47,427 nt of DNA from Nocardioidaceae bacterium (lineage in GTDB: Bacteria > Actinomycetota > Actinomycetes > Propionibacteriales > Nocardioidaceae): positions 1 through 47,427 of the forward strand of contig JABFXA010000211.1 in assembly GCA_013361955.1 (NCBI GenBank), given 5' to 3'. The stretch's first letter is position 1. Each line of letters begins with the position of its first letter. Shown here piece after piece: positions 24,221 to 31,463 of the stretch. Made by a program: the position numbers and the translations under genes. The notes under the pieces are model-generated. The model had not been told where the DNA came from and ran no database searches. It was given only the letters and a program-made list of their open reading frames with translations.

Positions 24221-24327
24221 CTCGACGACTCATACGAGTCGGGTGATGTCGGCGTCCGGTGATCGCACGATGTTGCGCACAACGGCCGGTGGGATCCACC
24301 ACTTCGGCCCCATCGAAAGGGTCCCTC

Positions 24328-24720
24328 ATGTTCAACGACAACGGTTCGTTCCTTCTGGCCCTGTTTGAGTTCTTCCTCTTCTTTGCCTGGTTCATGTGCC
24401 TGTTCTGGGTCCTCAGCGACATCTTCCGGAGCAGGGACCTGGGCGGGTTGGGCAAGACACTCTGGGTGATCTTCGTGATCGTCATCCCGTGGCTGGGCAT
24501 CCTGATCTACCTCATCGTCAGGGGGCACGGCATGCAGGAGCGTCAGCTGGAGCAGGCCAAGGAGGCCCAGGCGGCTCAGGCGGAGTACATCAAGTCCGTC
24601 GCCGGGCCGTCGTCGGGCGACGCCTCGAGCCAGATCGAGAAGGCCAAGGGCCTGCTCGACAGCGGAGCGATCACCCAGGCTGAGTTCGACCAGATCAAGT
24701 CGAAGGCGCTCGCGGCCTGA
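24328..24720 (+). CDS. PLDc_N/SHOCT-domain membrane protein
   Basis: A 130-aa protein with two membrane helices (LALFEFFLFFAWFMCLFWVL and TLWVIFVIVIPWLGILIYLI) in the layout of the phospholipase-D nuclease N-terminal (PLDc_N) domain, then a coiled-coil segment rich in Glu/Gln/Ala and a C-terminal SHOCT motif (KAKGLLDSGAITQAEFDQIK). SHOCT motifs mediate oligomerisation. No catalytic domain is present. The family is very common in actinobacteria and its role is unknown. Confidence 0.85.
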   Translation: MFNDNGSFLLALFEFFLFFAWFMCLFWVLSDIFRSRDLGGLGKTLWVIFVIVIPWLGILIYLIVRGHGMQERQLEQAKEAQAAQAEYIKSVAGPSSGDASSQIEKAKGLLDSGAITQAEFDQIKSKALAA

Positions 24721-24750
24721 CGTCCGTCCGCCGAGCTCGAGAGTGAGGCA

Positions 24751-25344
24751 GTGGCGGTCACCGGCATCGAGACTCGTCCCGTGGGTCCGGATGACCTGGC
24801 GGGCCTGGCCGCGCTCTTCGAGGCCTACCGGAACACCCGCCGGTGCTGGTGCATGTCGTTCTGCCTGAGCCGCACCGAGTTCGCGCTCGGCTGGCTGACC
24901 GGCGGCAACCGGCGCCGTTTCGAGGCCGCGACCGCCGAGGGGGTGACGATGGGGCTCCTGGCCTCGGTGTCGGGCGAGACCGTCGGGTGGTGTGCCTGCG
25001 GCCCGAGGTCCCGGTACGCCGGAGCCGGTGCCGCCCGGCCGCAGCTGCTGCGCGAGCACGATCCCGACGACGACGACGTGGTCTGGCTGGTGCCGTGCCT
25101 CTTCGTGCGAGCCGACCACCGGTCCCGAGGGATCACCCACACGCTCGTGCGCGCCGCGGTCGACGAGGCACGCCGCGAGGGCGCCGTGGCTGTCGAGGGC
25201 TGGCCCGTCACCGGTCCTGAGCGCGGCCTCGCGGACGCCCACCTCGGCCGGGAGAGCACGTTCGCGAGCCTCGGCTTCCGGTGCGTGTCGCGGCCGACGC
25301 CGAGCCGCGCGATCATGCGGCTCCCGCTCGTCGAGGAGCCGTAG
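24751..25344 (+). CDS. GNAT-family N-acetyltransferase
   Basis: A 197-aa acetyltransferase. The acetyl-CoA-binding core is LVPCLFVRADHRSRGITHTL with the R-x-x-G-I/x-T-like turn (HRSRGI), followed by AVDEARREGAVAVEGWPV. The N-terminal part carries a Cys/Trp-rich motif (RRCWCMSFC) seen in one GNAT subgroup that includes small-molecule modifiers. The GTG at 24751 starts the protein at the family position. The gene ends just before a strong terminator. Acceptor unknown. Confidence 0.82.
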   Translation: MAVTGIETRPVGPDDLAGLAALFEAYRNTRRCWCMSFCLSRTEFALGWLTGGNRRRFEAATAEGVTMGLLASVSGETVGWCACGPRSRYAGAGAARPQLLREHDPDDDDVVWLVPCLFVRADHRSRGITHTLVRAAVDEARREGAVAVEGWPVTGPERGLADAHLGRESTFASLGFRCVSRPTPSRAIMRLPLVEEP

Positions 25345-25364
25345 GCCGATCGCCGGGCCCGACG

Positions 25365-25419
25365 CACGAGGCCCCCTCGCACCGGGCGCCGCGCGGGGTC
25401 CGGTGCGAGGGGCCTCGTG
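25365..25419. terminator. Bidirectional terminator hairpin
   Basis: A 20-bp stem with one bulged C: left arm CACGAGGCCCC...CACCGG (25365-25385), right arm CCGGTGCGAGGGGCCTCGTG (25400-25419), loop 14 nt. It lies between convergent genes ending at 25344 and 25426. Confidence 0.9.
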
Positions 25420-25425
25420 GCAGCG

Positions 25426-27231
25426 TCAGCGGCACAGGAAGCGCTGCAGCCCGTCGAGGTCGTCGGTGTTGATCTGGTCGACACCGACCTGGACCAGCTT
25501 CGACCACAGCCGGTCACGCGCCGGGCCGGCCTGGTCCGGGGTCTCCCAGAAGCGCACCCGGTAGCCGTGGTCGTGCGCCTTGGCCACGATGTCCCGCAGC
25601 TTCTTCTCCTGGTCGGCCGGCATGTCGCCGGTCCCGTCCCAGGTGAAGCTCTTGGTCCAGTTGTCGCTGACCAGCGGCATGAACGACGACGGCAGGTTGC
25701 CGTCGAGGTCGCCGAGCCGGCCGTCGTACCCGGCGTACCGCTCGGGCTGCGCCAGCATCGCGGCCTTGTCCCGGTTGCCGCTGATCACGGCGGTGACCGC
25801 GCCGTCGTGCCTCTCCGAGGGGGTGAACGTCGTCATCAGCGTCGGGTGCTCGCGCAGCACCTGGTCGATGGCCTGCCAGGTCGGGCCGGCCGCCGACTTC
25901 ACGTCGACGAGGAGCTGGAAGGTGCCGCCCCAGCCCGGGTACTCGGTCCCGCCGTTCATCCGCCTGCGCGCCTCGAGGGGGGACAGGTAGAGCTTCTCGA
26001 GGGTGCGGCCGTGCGTGGTCTGCGTGCAGTCGTGGGTGACGAGGAGCTGCCCGTCCTCGAGGCACACGTCGGCCTCGACGCTCGTGAAGCCGTGGTCGAG
26101 CGCGTCCTGCAGCGGCCGCCTGTGCTCGTAGTCGTTGTGCGCGTGGGCCTGCTGCAGCGGGGTGGCCTGCGCCGGCGTGCCGTGGGCCACGGGCAGCTGG
26201 TAGCCGCGGTCGGCGAGCACCCGGCGGAGCCGGTCGGGGTAGTCGGTGATGAGGCCGTCGACACCGTCGTCGATGAGCTTGTTCATGGTCGGCTCGTCGT
26301 CGACGGTCCACGGGATCACCGTGATGCCGTGGCGGTGCGCTTCGTCGACCATCGAGCTGGTGACGTACGGCTGGTAGCCCGAGTCGGAGACCTTGCCGTT
26401 CTGCGGGAACCCGTGCACGGGCGAGAACGCGTCGGCGCCGAAGCTGTCGATCGCCTTGATCGGGTCGCCGCCGAAGTCGTCGATGTCGAGGCCCCCGAGC
26501 CACGGGGACCTGCCGGGCTTGCCGGTCTCGAGGAAGTCGTAGTTGGTCAGCGCGACCAGGGGCAGCCGCGGGTCGACCTGGCTCATCCGCATCAGCGAGC
26601 CCCAGTCGAAGCTCTGGATGGTGACCTGGGGCGCGATGTCGGCGGCCCGGATCTCGCGGTCGACGACCTGGACGAACTGCTCGCGGGGTGCGGTCTCGCT
26701 CGGTGCGCCCGCCTCGACCTTGGTCTCGACGTTCAGCTTCAGCGACCTGGCGTGGTAGGCCTTCACCAGGTCGAAGACCTCGCTGAGCAGCGGCATCCGC
26801 TCGCCGGGCGCGGTCTCCTGGCCCGGGAAGCCGGACTGGGCCTGGCTGCCGCAGTCGAGGGTGCGGACCTGGGCCAACGACAGCGTGTTGACGTACTTGC
26901 CGACGTACGGGTAGTCCGGGTCACCCGCCGTCGCGGGGTGGGTGTCCTGGCACTTGGTGCCGTTCACCTTGCGGTCGTGGGTGACCACGGCCTGGCCGTC
27001 CTGGGTGATCTGGACGTCGAGCTCGAGGGTGCTCACGCCGAGCCGGATGGCCTTGTCGAACGACGCGAGCGTGCTCTCGACGGTCAGGCCGATCCCGCCG
27101 CGGTGCGCCTGCAGGTCGAAGGTGGGCTTCTCGGTCGCCGCTTGCGCGGGGACCGACTGGACGGGCGCGACCGCGAGGGCCGCGCCGGTGAGGAGCGTGG
27201 CCACACCGGCCACGAGATTCCGAGACATCAT
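25426..27231 (-). CDS. Secreted two-domain glycerophosphodiesterase / PI-PLC-like phosphodiesterase
   Basis: A 601-aa exported protein with a Sec-type signal peptide (cleavage near PAQAA). Domain 1 (about residues 38-335) is a GDPD: AHRGG, then ELDVQITQDGQAVVTHD with the metal-binding E-x-D and H, and IPWTVDDEPTMNKLIDDGVD near its end. Domain 2 (about 355-600) begins HAHNDYEHRRPLQDALDHGF and SVEADVCLEDGQLLVTHD, typical of the PI-PLC/GDPD-related family. Both carry active-site His and acidic residues, so both may be catalytic. It likely releases glycerol phosphate or inositol phosphate from phosphodiesters outside the cell. The tandem fusion is unusual. ATG 27228 is an alternative start. Confidence 0.88.
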   Translation of the reverse strand: MMSRNLVAGVATLLTGAALAVAPVQSVPAQAATEKPTFDLQAHRGGIGLTVESTLASFDKAIRLGVSTLELDVQITQDGQAVVTHDRKVNGTKCQDTHPATAGDPDYPYVGKYVNTLSLAQVRTLDCGSQAQSGFPGQETAPGERMPLLSEVFDLVKAYHARSLKLNVETKVEAGAPSETAPREQFVQVVDREIRAADIAPQVTIQSFDWGSLMRMSQVDPRLPLVALTNYDFLETGKPGRSPWLGGLDIDDFGGDPIKAIDSFGADAFSPVHGFPQNGKVSDSGYQPYVTSSMVDEAHRHGITVIPWTVDDEPTMNKLIDDGVDGLITDYPDRLRRVLADRGYQLPVAHGTPAQATPLQQAHAHNDYEHRRPLQDALDHGFTSVEADVCLEDGQLLVTHDCTQTTHGRTLEKLYLSPLEARRRMNGGTEYPGWGGTFQLLVDVKSAAGPTWQAIDQVLREHPTLMTTFTPSERHDGAVTAVISGNRDKAAMLAQPERYAGYDGRLGDLDGNLPSSFMPLVSDNWTKSFTWDGTGDMPADQEKKLRDIVAKAHDHGYRVRFWETPDQAGPARDRLWSKLVQVGVDQINTDDLDGLQRFLCR

Positions 27232-27433
27232 GCGTCAGACCCTGGGCGCGGCGTCGTACGCCGAGGTGAATCAGGTACGACGTCCCGTCGACCGGCAGCC
27301 GCCAACTCTGTGGAGGGGCCCCGTCACCGGCTCTTCCGAGACCGGCAGCCGCAGGGATTGGTCGGCGATCGCGTGGGCACCGGGAGAGTGGTGTCGGTCA
27401 GCACGAGACCAGTCGTGCACCGGTCGCAGGCGG

Positions 27434-27449
27434 CCGGGTGGACACCCGG
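27434..27449. promoter_or_regulatory. Palindrome upstream of the H1-tail-like gene
   Basis: CCGGGTG-GA-CACCCGG (27434-27449), 18 nt before the ATG at 27467 and just ahead of its GGGGAGGG ribosome-binding site. With only 2 nt between the arms it suits an operator better than an RNA hairpin. Confidence 0.35.
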
Positions 27450-27466
27450 TGGGGAGGGAGCAGCAG

Positions 27467-27766
27467 ATGTTCGAGATCAAGAGCCGGTTGGGCTCTGTGA
27501 CGGACCAGCAGGCGTGGGCCGCGCGGGGTGCGTCGTTCATGGCCAAGGTGAAGGCCACCAAGCTGGTGTGGTTCCCGCCCGGACCCACCGCGGCGGGCGC
27601 GTCGGCGTCCTCGACGGCCACGAAGGCGACGAAGCGGACGACCGGTGCCGCGAAGAGGACGACGGGTGCCGCCAAGAAGTCGGCCGGCGCCAAGGCGACC
27701 GGTGCCACCAAGAAAGCCTCCGGTGGCGCCACGAAGGTGACCAAGGCGGCCCGCGGCAAGAAGTGA
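27467..27766 (+). CDS. Small basic protein with histone-H1-like Lys/Ala tail
   Basis: A 99-aa protein. Residues 1-45 (EIKSRLGSVTDQQAWAARGA, then KATKLVWFPPGP) form a short folded or partner-binding head that I do not recognise. Residues 46-99 are a low-complexity Lys/Ala/Thr/Gly tail with repeated T-G-A-A-K and T-K-A-like units (TKRTTGAAKRTTGAAKKSAG), resembling histone H1 and the C-terminal tails of actinobacterial HupB. DNA or RNA binding is therefore plausible. GGGGAGGG precedes the ATG. It ends 21 nt from the convergent membrane-protein gene. Confidence 0.75.
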   Translation: MFEIKSRLGSVTDQQAWAARGASFMAKVKATKLVWFPPGPTAAGASASSTATKATKRTTGAAKRTTGAAKKSAGAKATGATKKASGGATKVTKAARGKK

Positions 27767-27787
27767 CGCCGGCGGCCCGCCAGCGGG

Positions 27788-28180
27788 TCAACGCGTGGTC
27801 GAGCGCGCCTTCGCGACAGCCGCGACCACCAGGATGCTCAGGAGGAACACCAGCAGCAGGACCGGGGACAGCACGAGCAGCAACACCATGCCGACCACAG
27901 CGGCGACGATGGCGGCCCGAACCGCGGCACTCCCTCCCGACCACGCGCCCTTGAGGGCGGCCCACAGGGGGTTCTTTCCGCGCACGCCTGCCGCCGCCCC
28001 CTCGACGACCGCCCGTTGCTTCGCGGTCCCGGACGCCACGTCGTCGAGGCGGTCGGTCCACCCGTCGACGGTGCTCGACAGCGAGGCCGTGGCGCCCCCG
28101 AGCGCGTTGCTCAGCGTGTCGGTGAACAACGCTCCGGAGCGAGGTCTCCTGCCGGATGCAGCATCGGTCAGCATCGCCAT
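27788..28180 (-). CDS. Membrane protein of unknown function
   Basis: A 130-aa protein. The N-terminal 80 residues are polar (FTDTLSNALGGATASLSSTV, GWTDRLDDVASGTAKQRAVV) and the C-terminus has one or two hydrophobic helices (AAIVAAVVGMVLLLVLSPVL, LLVFLLSILVVAAVAKA). GGAGTG lies before ATG 28180. No family recognised. It is transcribed divergently from the TerC gene. Confidence 0.7.
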   Translation of the reverse strand: MAMLTDAASGRRPRSGALFTDTLSNALGGATASLSSTVDGWTDRLDDVASGTAKQRAVVEGAAAGVRGKNPLWAALKGAWSGGSAAVRAAIVAAVVGMVLLLVLSPVLLLVFLLSILVVAAVAKARSTTR

Positions 28181-28292
28181 CTCATCACTCCACGTGGGTC
28201 GGCCGGGCCGGGGAGGTGCGCCTCCTCAGCCCGGCCGACACTAGCCCGATCGGTTCGCCGCGTCGGCGGGATCCCCTGCCCGCGCCGTTTGA

Positions 28293-28298
28293 TACGGT
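28293..28298 (+). promoter_or_regulatory. -10 element upstream of the TerC riboswitch
   Basis: TACGGT would start transcription near 28305, exactly at the 5' side of the riboswitch. Confidence 0.4.
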
Positions 28299-28304
28299 TC
28301 CGCG

Positions 28305-28408
28305 CGTTGGAGGGGAGTACTCCCGCGTCCGGCCGTCGTCATCACGGACAGCCCTGCTGTCCCGGCGCCGGAGCCGACACCCGTCGGCGGAGGAGACCTC
28401 CGGAGGTC
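28305..28408 (+). promoter_or_regulatory. yybP-ykoY manganese riboswitch
   Basis: The leader of the TerC gene carries both hallmark stretches of this riboswitch: GGGGAGTA (28312-28319) on the 5' side and GGAGGAGACC (28389-28398) on the 3' side, with a two-helix-forming middle. The class senses Mn2+ and frequently precedes TerC genes in actinobacteria. The 3' stretch continues as CCTCCGGAGG (28397-28406), whose CCTCCGGAG can pair with the ribosome-binding CTCCGGAGG at 28416-28424. That gives a simple translational switch. Confidence 0.85.
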
Positions 28409-28430
28409 GACACTGCTCCGGAGGCATGGC

Positions 28431-29402
28431 TTGATCAGCTCGGTCCCCCCGTCCGCCTGGATCGCGACGCTCGTGCTGCTGGCGGCGATCGTGTTCGTCG
28501 ACCTGCGCGTCATCGCGCGGCGCGACGGGCAGCTGAGCCTGACGCAGTCGGTGCGCTGGGTCGCGTTCTACGTCGCGCTCGCGCTGGCCTTCGGTGCCGT
28601 CCTGGCGCTGGCTGTGGGAGGGCGCTCCGGCGCGGAGTTCTTCTCCGGCTACCTCACGGAGTACAGCCTCTCCGTGGACAACCTGTTCGTGTTCGTGATC
28701 ATCATGACCAGGTTCGCCGTACCCACCCCGGCCCAGGACAAGGTCCTCTACCTGGGCATCGTGCTCTCGATGCTGATGCGGGCCGCGTTCATCTTCGCCG
28801 GCGCCGCCCTCATCGCGGCCGCCTCCTGGACCTTCTACCTGTTCGGCCTGCTGCTCATCTACACCGCGGTGACGCTGCTCCGGGAGGACGACGAGCCCGA
28901 CTTCCAGGAGTACCGCCTGCTCCGGCTGCTCCGGCGGTTCCTGCCGATGACCCACGACTACCACCACGACCGCCTGTCCGTGCACATCGAGGGCCGCCGG
29001 CACTGGACGCCGCTGGTGATAGCAGTCGCTGCCATCGGCCTGGCGAACGTCATCTTCGCCTTGGACTCGATCCCGGCCATCTTCGGCCTGACCCAGGACG
29101 CGTTCGTCATCCTCACCGCCAACGCGTTCGCGTTGATGGGCCTCCGCCAGCTCTACTTCCTCGTCGGTGGTCTCCTCGACCGGCTGATCTACCTGAACGT
29201 CGGGCTGTCCGTGATCCTGGCCTTCATCGGGGTGAAGCTGATCGTCGAGGCGCTGCACGGGTCCCACATCGACCACGTCGGCTCGATCCCGCTGCCCGAG
29301 ATCGGGATCATCACGTCCCTCGCGTTCATCGTCTGCGTGCTGCTCGCCGCCGCGGTGGCGAGCCTCGCCAAGACGTGGGCCGACTCGCGGAGCTCGGCCT
29401 GA
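28431..29402 (+). CDS. TerC-family integral membrane protein (likely Mn2+ exporter)
   Basis: A 323-aa membrane protein with about nine helices. Conserved TerC acidic motifs are visible: FVDLRVIARRDG in helix 1, EYSLSVDNLFVFVIIMTRF, and NVIFALDSIPAIFGLTQDAF with FALMGLRQLYFLVGGLLDRL. TerC proteins metallate exported proteins or export manganese, in line with the riboswitch upstream. The TTG at 28431 is chosen: GGAGG ends 6 nt before it, while the nearby ATG at 28426 opens only ATG-GCT-TGA. The start/stop overlap ATGGCTTGATC is a curiosity that may add regulation. Confidence 0.9.
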   Translation: MISSVPPSAWIATLVLLAAIVFVDLRVIARRDGQLSLTQSVRWVAFYVALALAFGAVLALAVGGRSGAEFFSGYLTEYSLSVDNLFVFVIIMTRFAVPTPAQDKVLYLGIVLSMLMRAAFIFAGAALIAAASWTFYLFGLLLIYTAVTLLREDDEPDFQEYRLLRLLRRFLPMTHDYHHDRLSVHIEGRRHWTPLVIAVAAIGLANVIFALDSIPAIFGLTQDAFVILTANAFALMGLRQLYFLVGGLLDRLIYLNVGLSVILAFIGVKLIVEALHGSHIDHVGSIPLPEIGIITSLAFIVCVLLAAAVASLAKTWADSRSSA

Positions 29403-29524
29403 CGACACCCGGAGCGGTGCGTACCACCCCGAACGGGTGATCCCGCCGAGGGAGCGAGCGGGCAGATTGGCGTCGACCGGGCGACTCGGGCGCCACGTAC
29501 GCGACGCGCGAGCGAGGTCCTGCG

Positions 29525-29704
29525 ATGGCACAGAGGGTTGAGGTCCGACGAGTGACGGGAGCGCTCGCCGATGCGACCGGCAGGTCGGACGACGAGCTGC
29601 GACTGGCGTTCACGCTGGCGGTGGTCGTGGCGGGCTTCTTCACGGCGCTCCGGCTCCTGACGTTCCTGGGCGACCTGGGCGCCGGGGTGTTCGGTCGCTC
29701 CTGA
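29525..29704 (+). CDS. Small membrane protein (59 aa), unknown function
   Basis: A short gene from ATG 29525. Charged N-terminus (RVEVRRVTGALADATGRSDD), then one or two hydrophobic stretches (LRLAFTLAVVVAGFFTALRL, LTFLGDLGAGVF). GCGAGCGAGG upstream may serve as ribosome-binding site. It fills an otherwise empty gap in the same direction as TerC. No family recognised. Confidence 0.55.
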   Translation: MAQRVEVRRVTGALADATGRSDDELRLAFTLAVVVAGFFTALRLLTFLGDLGAGVFGRS

Positions 29705-29757
29705 GGATGTGCGGCGGCGGGTCCACCGAATCGACTGCGGCGATCCCCGACCCGACC

Positions 29758-29763
29758 TAGCCT
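29758..29763 (+). promoter_or_regulatory. Leaderless -10 element (TAGCCT)
   Basis: TAGCCT lies 6 nt before the ATG at 29770 with no ribosome-binding site between. Confidence 0.5.
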
Positions 29764-29769
29764 CTCCGC

Positions 29770-30168
29770 ATGGGGATGTTCTCGCGGAGGCGGTCGGCGG
29801 CGCCGTGGGAGCACTCCGGCCCGGCGTCCTCGGCCGAGGAACGACCCGTGACGCATGCCCACCTGCGCTGCATCTCCCGGGACGAGGACCACGCCGGGAC
29901 CCTCCTCCTCACCACGGAGCAGCTGATCTGGCGCGTCACCGACCCGGGGTTCCCGGACGCCGCGGGGTTCGCGGTCCCGCTCACCGACGTCAAGGGCGTC
30001 GACGACGTCGGGTCCGCCAGCTCCGGGGCGTTCTCCCTCGGCCTGCTCCTCGACGGCCACCTGGATGCGGTGCTGTTCCTCCCCCAGCGGCCCGACGACG
30101 CCGAGTCGGTCTCGGCGGCCAGCCAGATGCGCGCAGCCATCGAAGGTGCGCGGAGCGCCTGGTCGTAG
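29770..30168 (+). CDS. Conserved-looking soluble protein, unknown function
   Basis: A 132-aa protein with a mostly beta pattern: HLRCISRDEDHAGTLLLTTE, QLIWRVTDPGF, AVPLTDVKGVDDVGSASSGA, LGLLLDGHLDAVLFL, ending in an amphipathic helix (ASQMRAAIEGARSAW). Seven strands plus a C-terminal helix is the plan of PH/GRAM-like domains, so a bacterial PH domain is a reasonable guess. It converges on the receiver protein with 6 nt between stops. Confidence 0.65.
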   Translation: MGMFSRRRSAAPWEHSGPASSAEERPVTHAHLRCISRDEDHAGTLLLTTEQLIWRVTDPGFPDAAGFAVPLTDVKGVDDVGSASSGAFSLGLLLDGHLDAVLFLPQRPDDAESVSAASQMRAAIEGARSAWS

Positions 30169-30174
30169 GTCGCC

Positions 30175-30597
30175 TCAGGCCCCGGTGAGCGGTGGGTCCA
30201 GGCACTGCTCGCCGCGGTGCACGCGCCGGATCGACTCGATCACCAGGTCGAGGGGTCGGTCCTTCAGCAGGTAGCCGGACGCGCCGGCGTCCATCGCCGC
30301 ACGGTAGGTCGCCGTGCGGCTGTCGGCGGAGAGCACCAGGACGTGCGTCTCCTGGTGCCCGGCGCGGATCAGCCGGGTGGCCGCGATGCCGTCGAGCACC
30401 GGCATGCCCACGTCCATCAGGACCACGTCGGGGTCCAATTCGTCGACCAGCCTGATGGCGACAGCGCCGTCCTCGGCGGTTCCGCACACCTCGATGTCGG
30501 CGTCGGACGACAGCAGCTCGGCCAGCGTGCGGCGTACGACGTCGTGGTCGTCGACCACGAGCACCCGCACGGGACTGGGGGGATGCGATGCCGCCAC
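30175..30597 (-). CDS. Stand-alone receiver-domain response regulator
   Basis: A 140-aa protein consisting of one receiver domain: VLVVDDHDVVRRTLAELLSS, phospho-acceptor Asp in VVLMDVGMPVLDGIAATRLI, Thr/Ser switch in VLVLSADS, and Lys in YLLKDRPLDLV. It ends RRVHRGEQCLDPPLTGA where NarL-type regulators would continue into the LuxR DNA-binding domain, so the output domain is missing. GTG 30597 follows GGAGAGGAG. No frameshifted helix-turn-helix is found downstream; the plus-strand neighbour ends 6 nt away. It may act by protein-protein contact or be a deletion derivative. Confidence 0.85.
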   Translation of the reverse strand: MAASHPPSPVRVLVVDDHDVVRRTLAELLSSDADIEVCGTAEDGAVAIRLVDELDPDVVLMDVGMPVLDGIAATRLIRAGHQETHVLVLSADSRTATYRAAMDAGASGYLLKDRPLDLVIESIRRVHRGEQCLDPPLTGA

Positions 30598-30626
30598 CGG
30601 CCACTCCTCTCCCGAGCCGGGTCGAC

Positions 30627-30827
30627 TCAGGGAGCGACCTGGTGCACCGGCGGGCGGAGGCGTCGGTCGACAGCCGGGTCGGCGGCAGCCAGCCCGAGGG
30701 CGGCGTCGATCTGGCTCGCGGTCAGCGGGCCGGCGGCGTCCGAGCAGGCGATGATCAGGTCGGTGAGGATGAACACCTCGTCCAGCAGCTCCTGGTCGTG
30801 CAGCGGCACGTCGAAGGGATCGTTCAT
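30627..30827 (-). CDS. Small acidic helical protein, unknown function
   Basis: A 66-aa protein upstream of, and in the same direction as, the receiver protein. Sequence: DPFDVPLHDQELLDEVFILT, then DLIIACSDAAGPLTASQIDA, and ALGLAA. It is acidic and helical in its first 50 residues; similar small proteins are found next to regulators in related actinobacteria (from memory). It probably shares the transcript of the receiver gene, 29 nt apart. Confidence 0.6.
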   Translation of the reverse strand: MNDPFDVPLHDQELLDEVFILTDLIIACSDAAGPLTASQIDAALGLAAADPAVDRRLRPPVHQVAP

Positions 30828-31169
30828 CGTGACCCCACACCCGCTCCAGCTCAGGGTGTCGCGCCCCCGACCGGTGAAGAGGACGCCCGTCCGCTCAGGT
30901 TAATCCGGCCCCCGTCGGGATCCGATGGCCCGATGAGGTGATTGTTGGCTCCCCCACACTCGCCCGGACGATGCCCCGCTCGGACCGGCGGCCAGGCTGG
31001 ACCACTGGGGCAGCCGACGTTCGTCGTGGCCGGTCTGGGGGAACTGTCCGGTATGCCGAGCTCCGCTGGGCACCGCAGCCCACCCTCGGGAGCGGTCCGG
31101 GTCAGCCCCGCCTGGGCGTTCGCCCTCGCCTGCGGCTACGGCACCCGCACGGGCGTCCAGGTCGGCCAG
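30828..31169. other. Divergent intergenic region
   Basis: Holds the promoter side of the minus-strand pair and the uncertain 5' end of the zinc-ribbon gene, whose frame is open upstream to at least 30942. No strong hairpin or repeat seen. Confidence 0.35.
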
Positions 31170-31406
31170 ATGGTCTGCCCGGACTGCGAGACGAGCTGGA
31201 ACGCCAGCACGGACGGCGGGACCTGCTGGTGCTGTGGCGAGCCAGGCGAGGACGGCACCCTCCACGACCTGCTGTGGGTGCCACCCGAGGTCCGCAACCC
31301 GCTGCGGATCCGCGCCGAGTACGACGAGCACGTGCCCATCGCCGGCCCTACCTCACACGCCGCCATCCGCGCGGCCTCCGACCCCGCGGACACCGAGGCG
31401 AGCTGA
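31170..31406 (+). CDS. Small zinc-ribbon protein
   Basis: A 78-aa protein with two Cys pairs right at the N-terminus, MVCPDCETSW and GGTCWCCGEPGEDG, forming a zinc ribbon, followed by an acidic tail. The start is uncertain: ATG 31170 puts the zinc ribbon first; ATG 31053 (behind GGGGA) adds 39 residues without a recognisable pattern. Function unknown. It precedes the YihY gene by 57 nt. Confidence 0.65.
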   Translation: MVCPDCETSWNASTDGGTCWCCGEPGEDGTLHDLLWVPPEVRNPLRIRAEYDEHVPIAGPTSHAAIRAASDPADTEAS

Positions 31407-31463
31407 CCACCGCCGTACGACGGAGGGCCGTTTGGGGCGCGGGCGCCCGGGAACCGCGCTCGG

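Noticed and set aside
29425-29439. CACCC/GGGTG hairpin as TerC terminator
   Set aside because: Only a 5-bp stem without U-tract; too weak to call.
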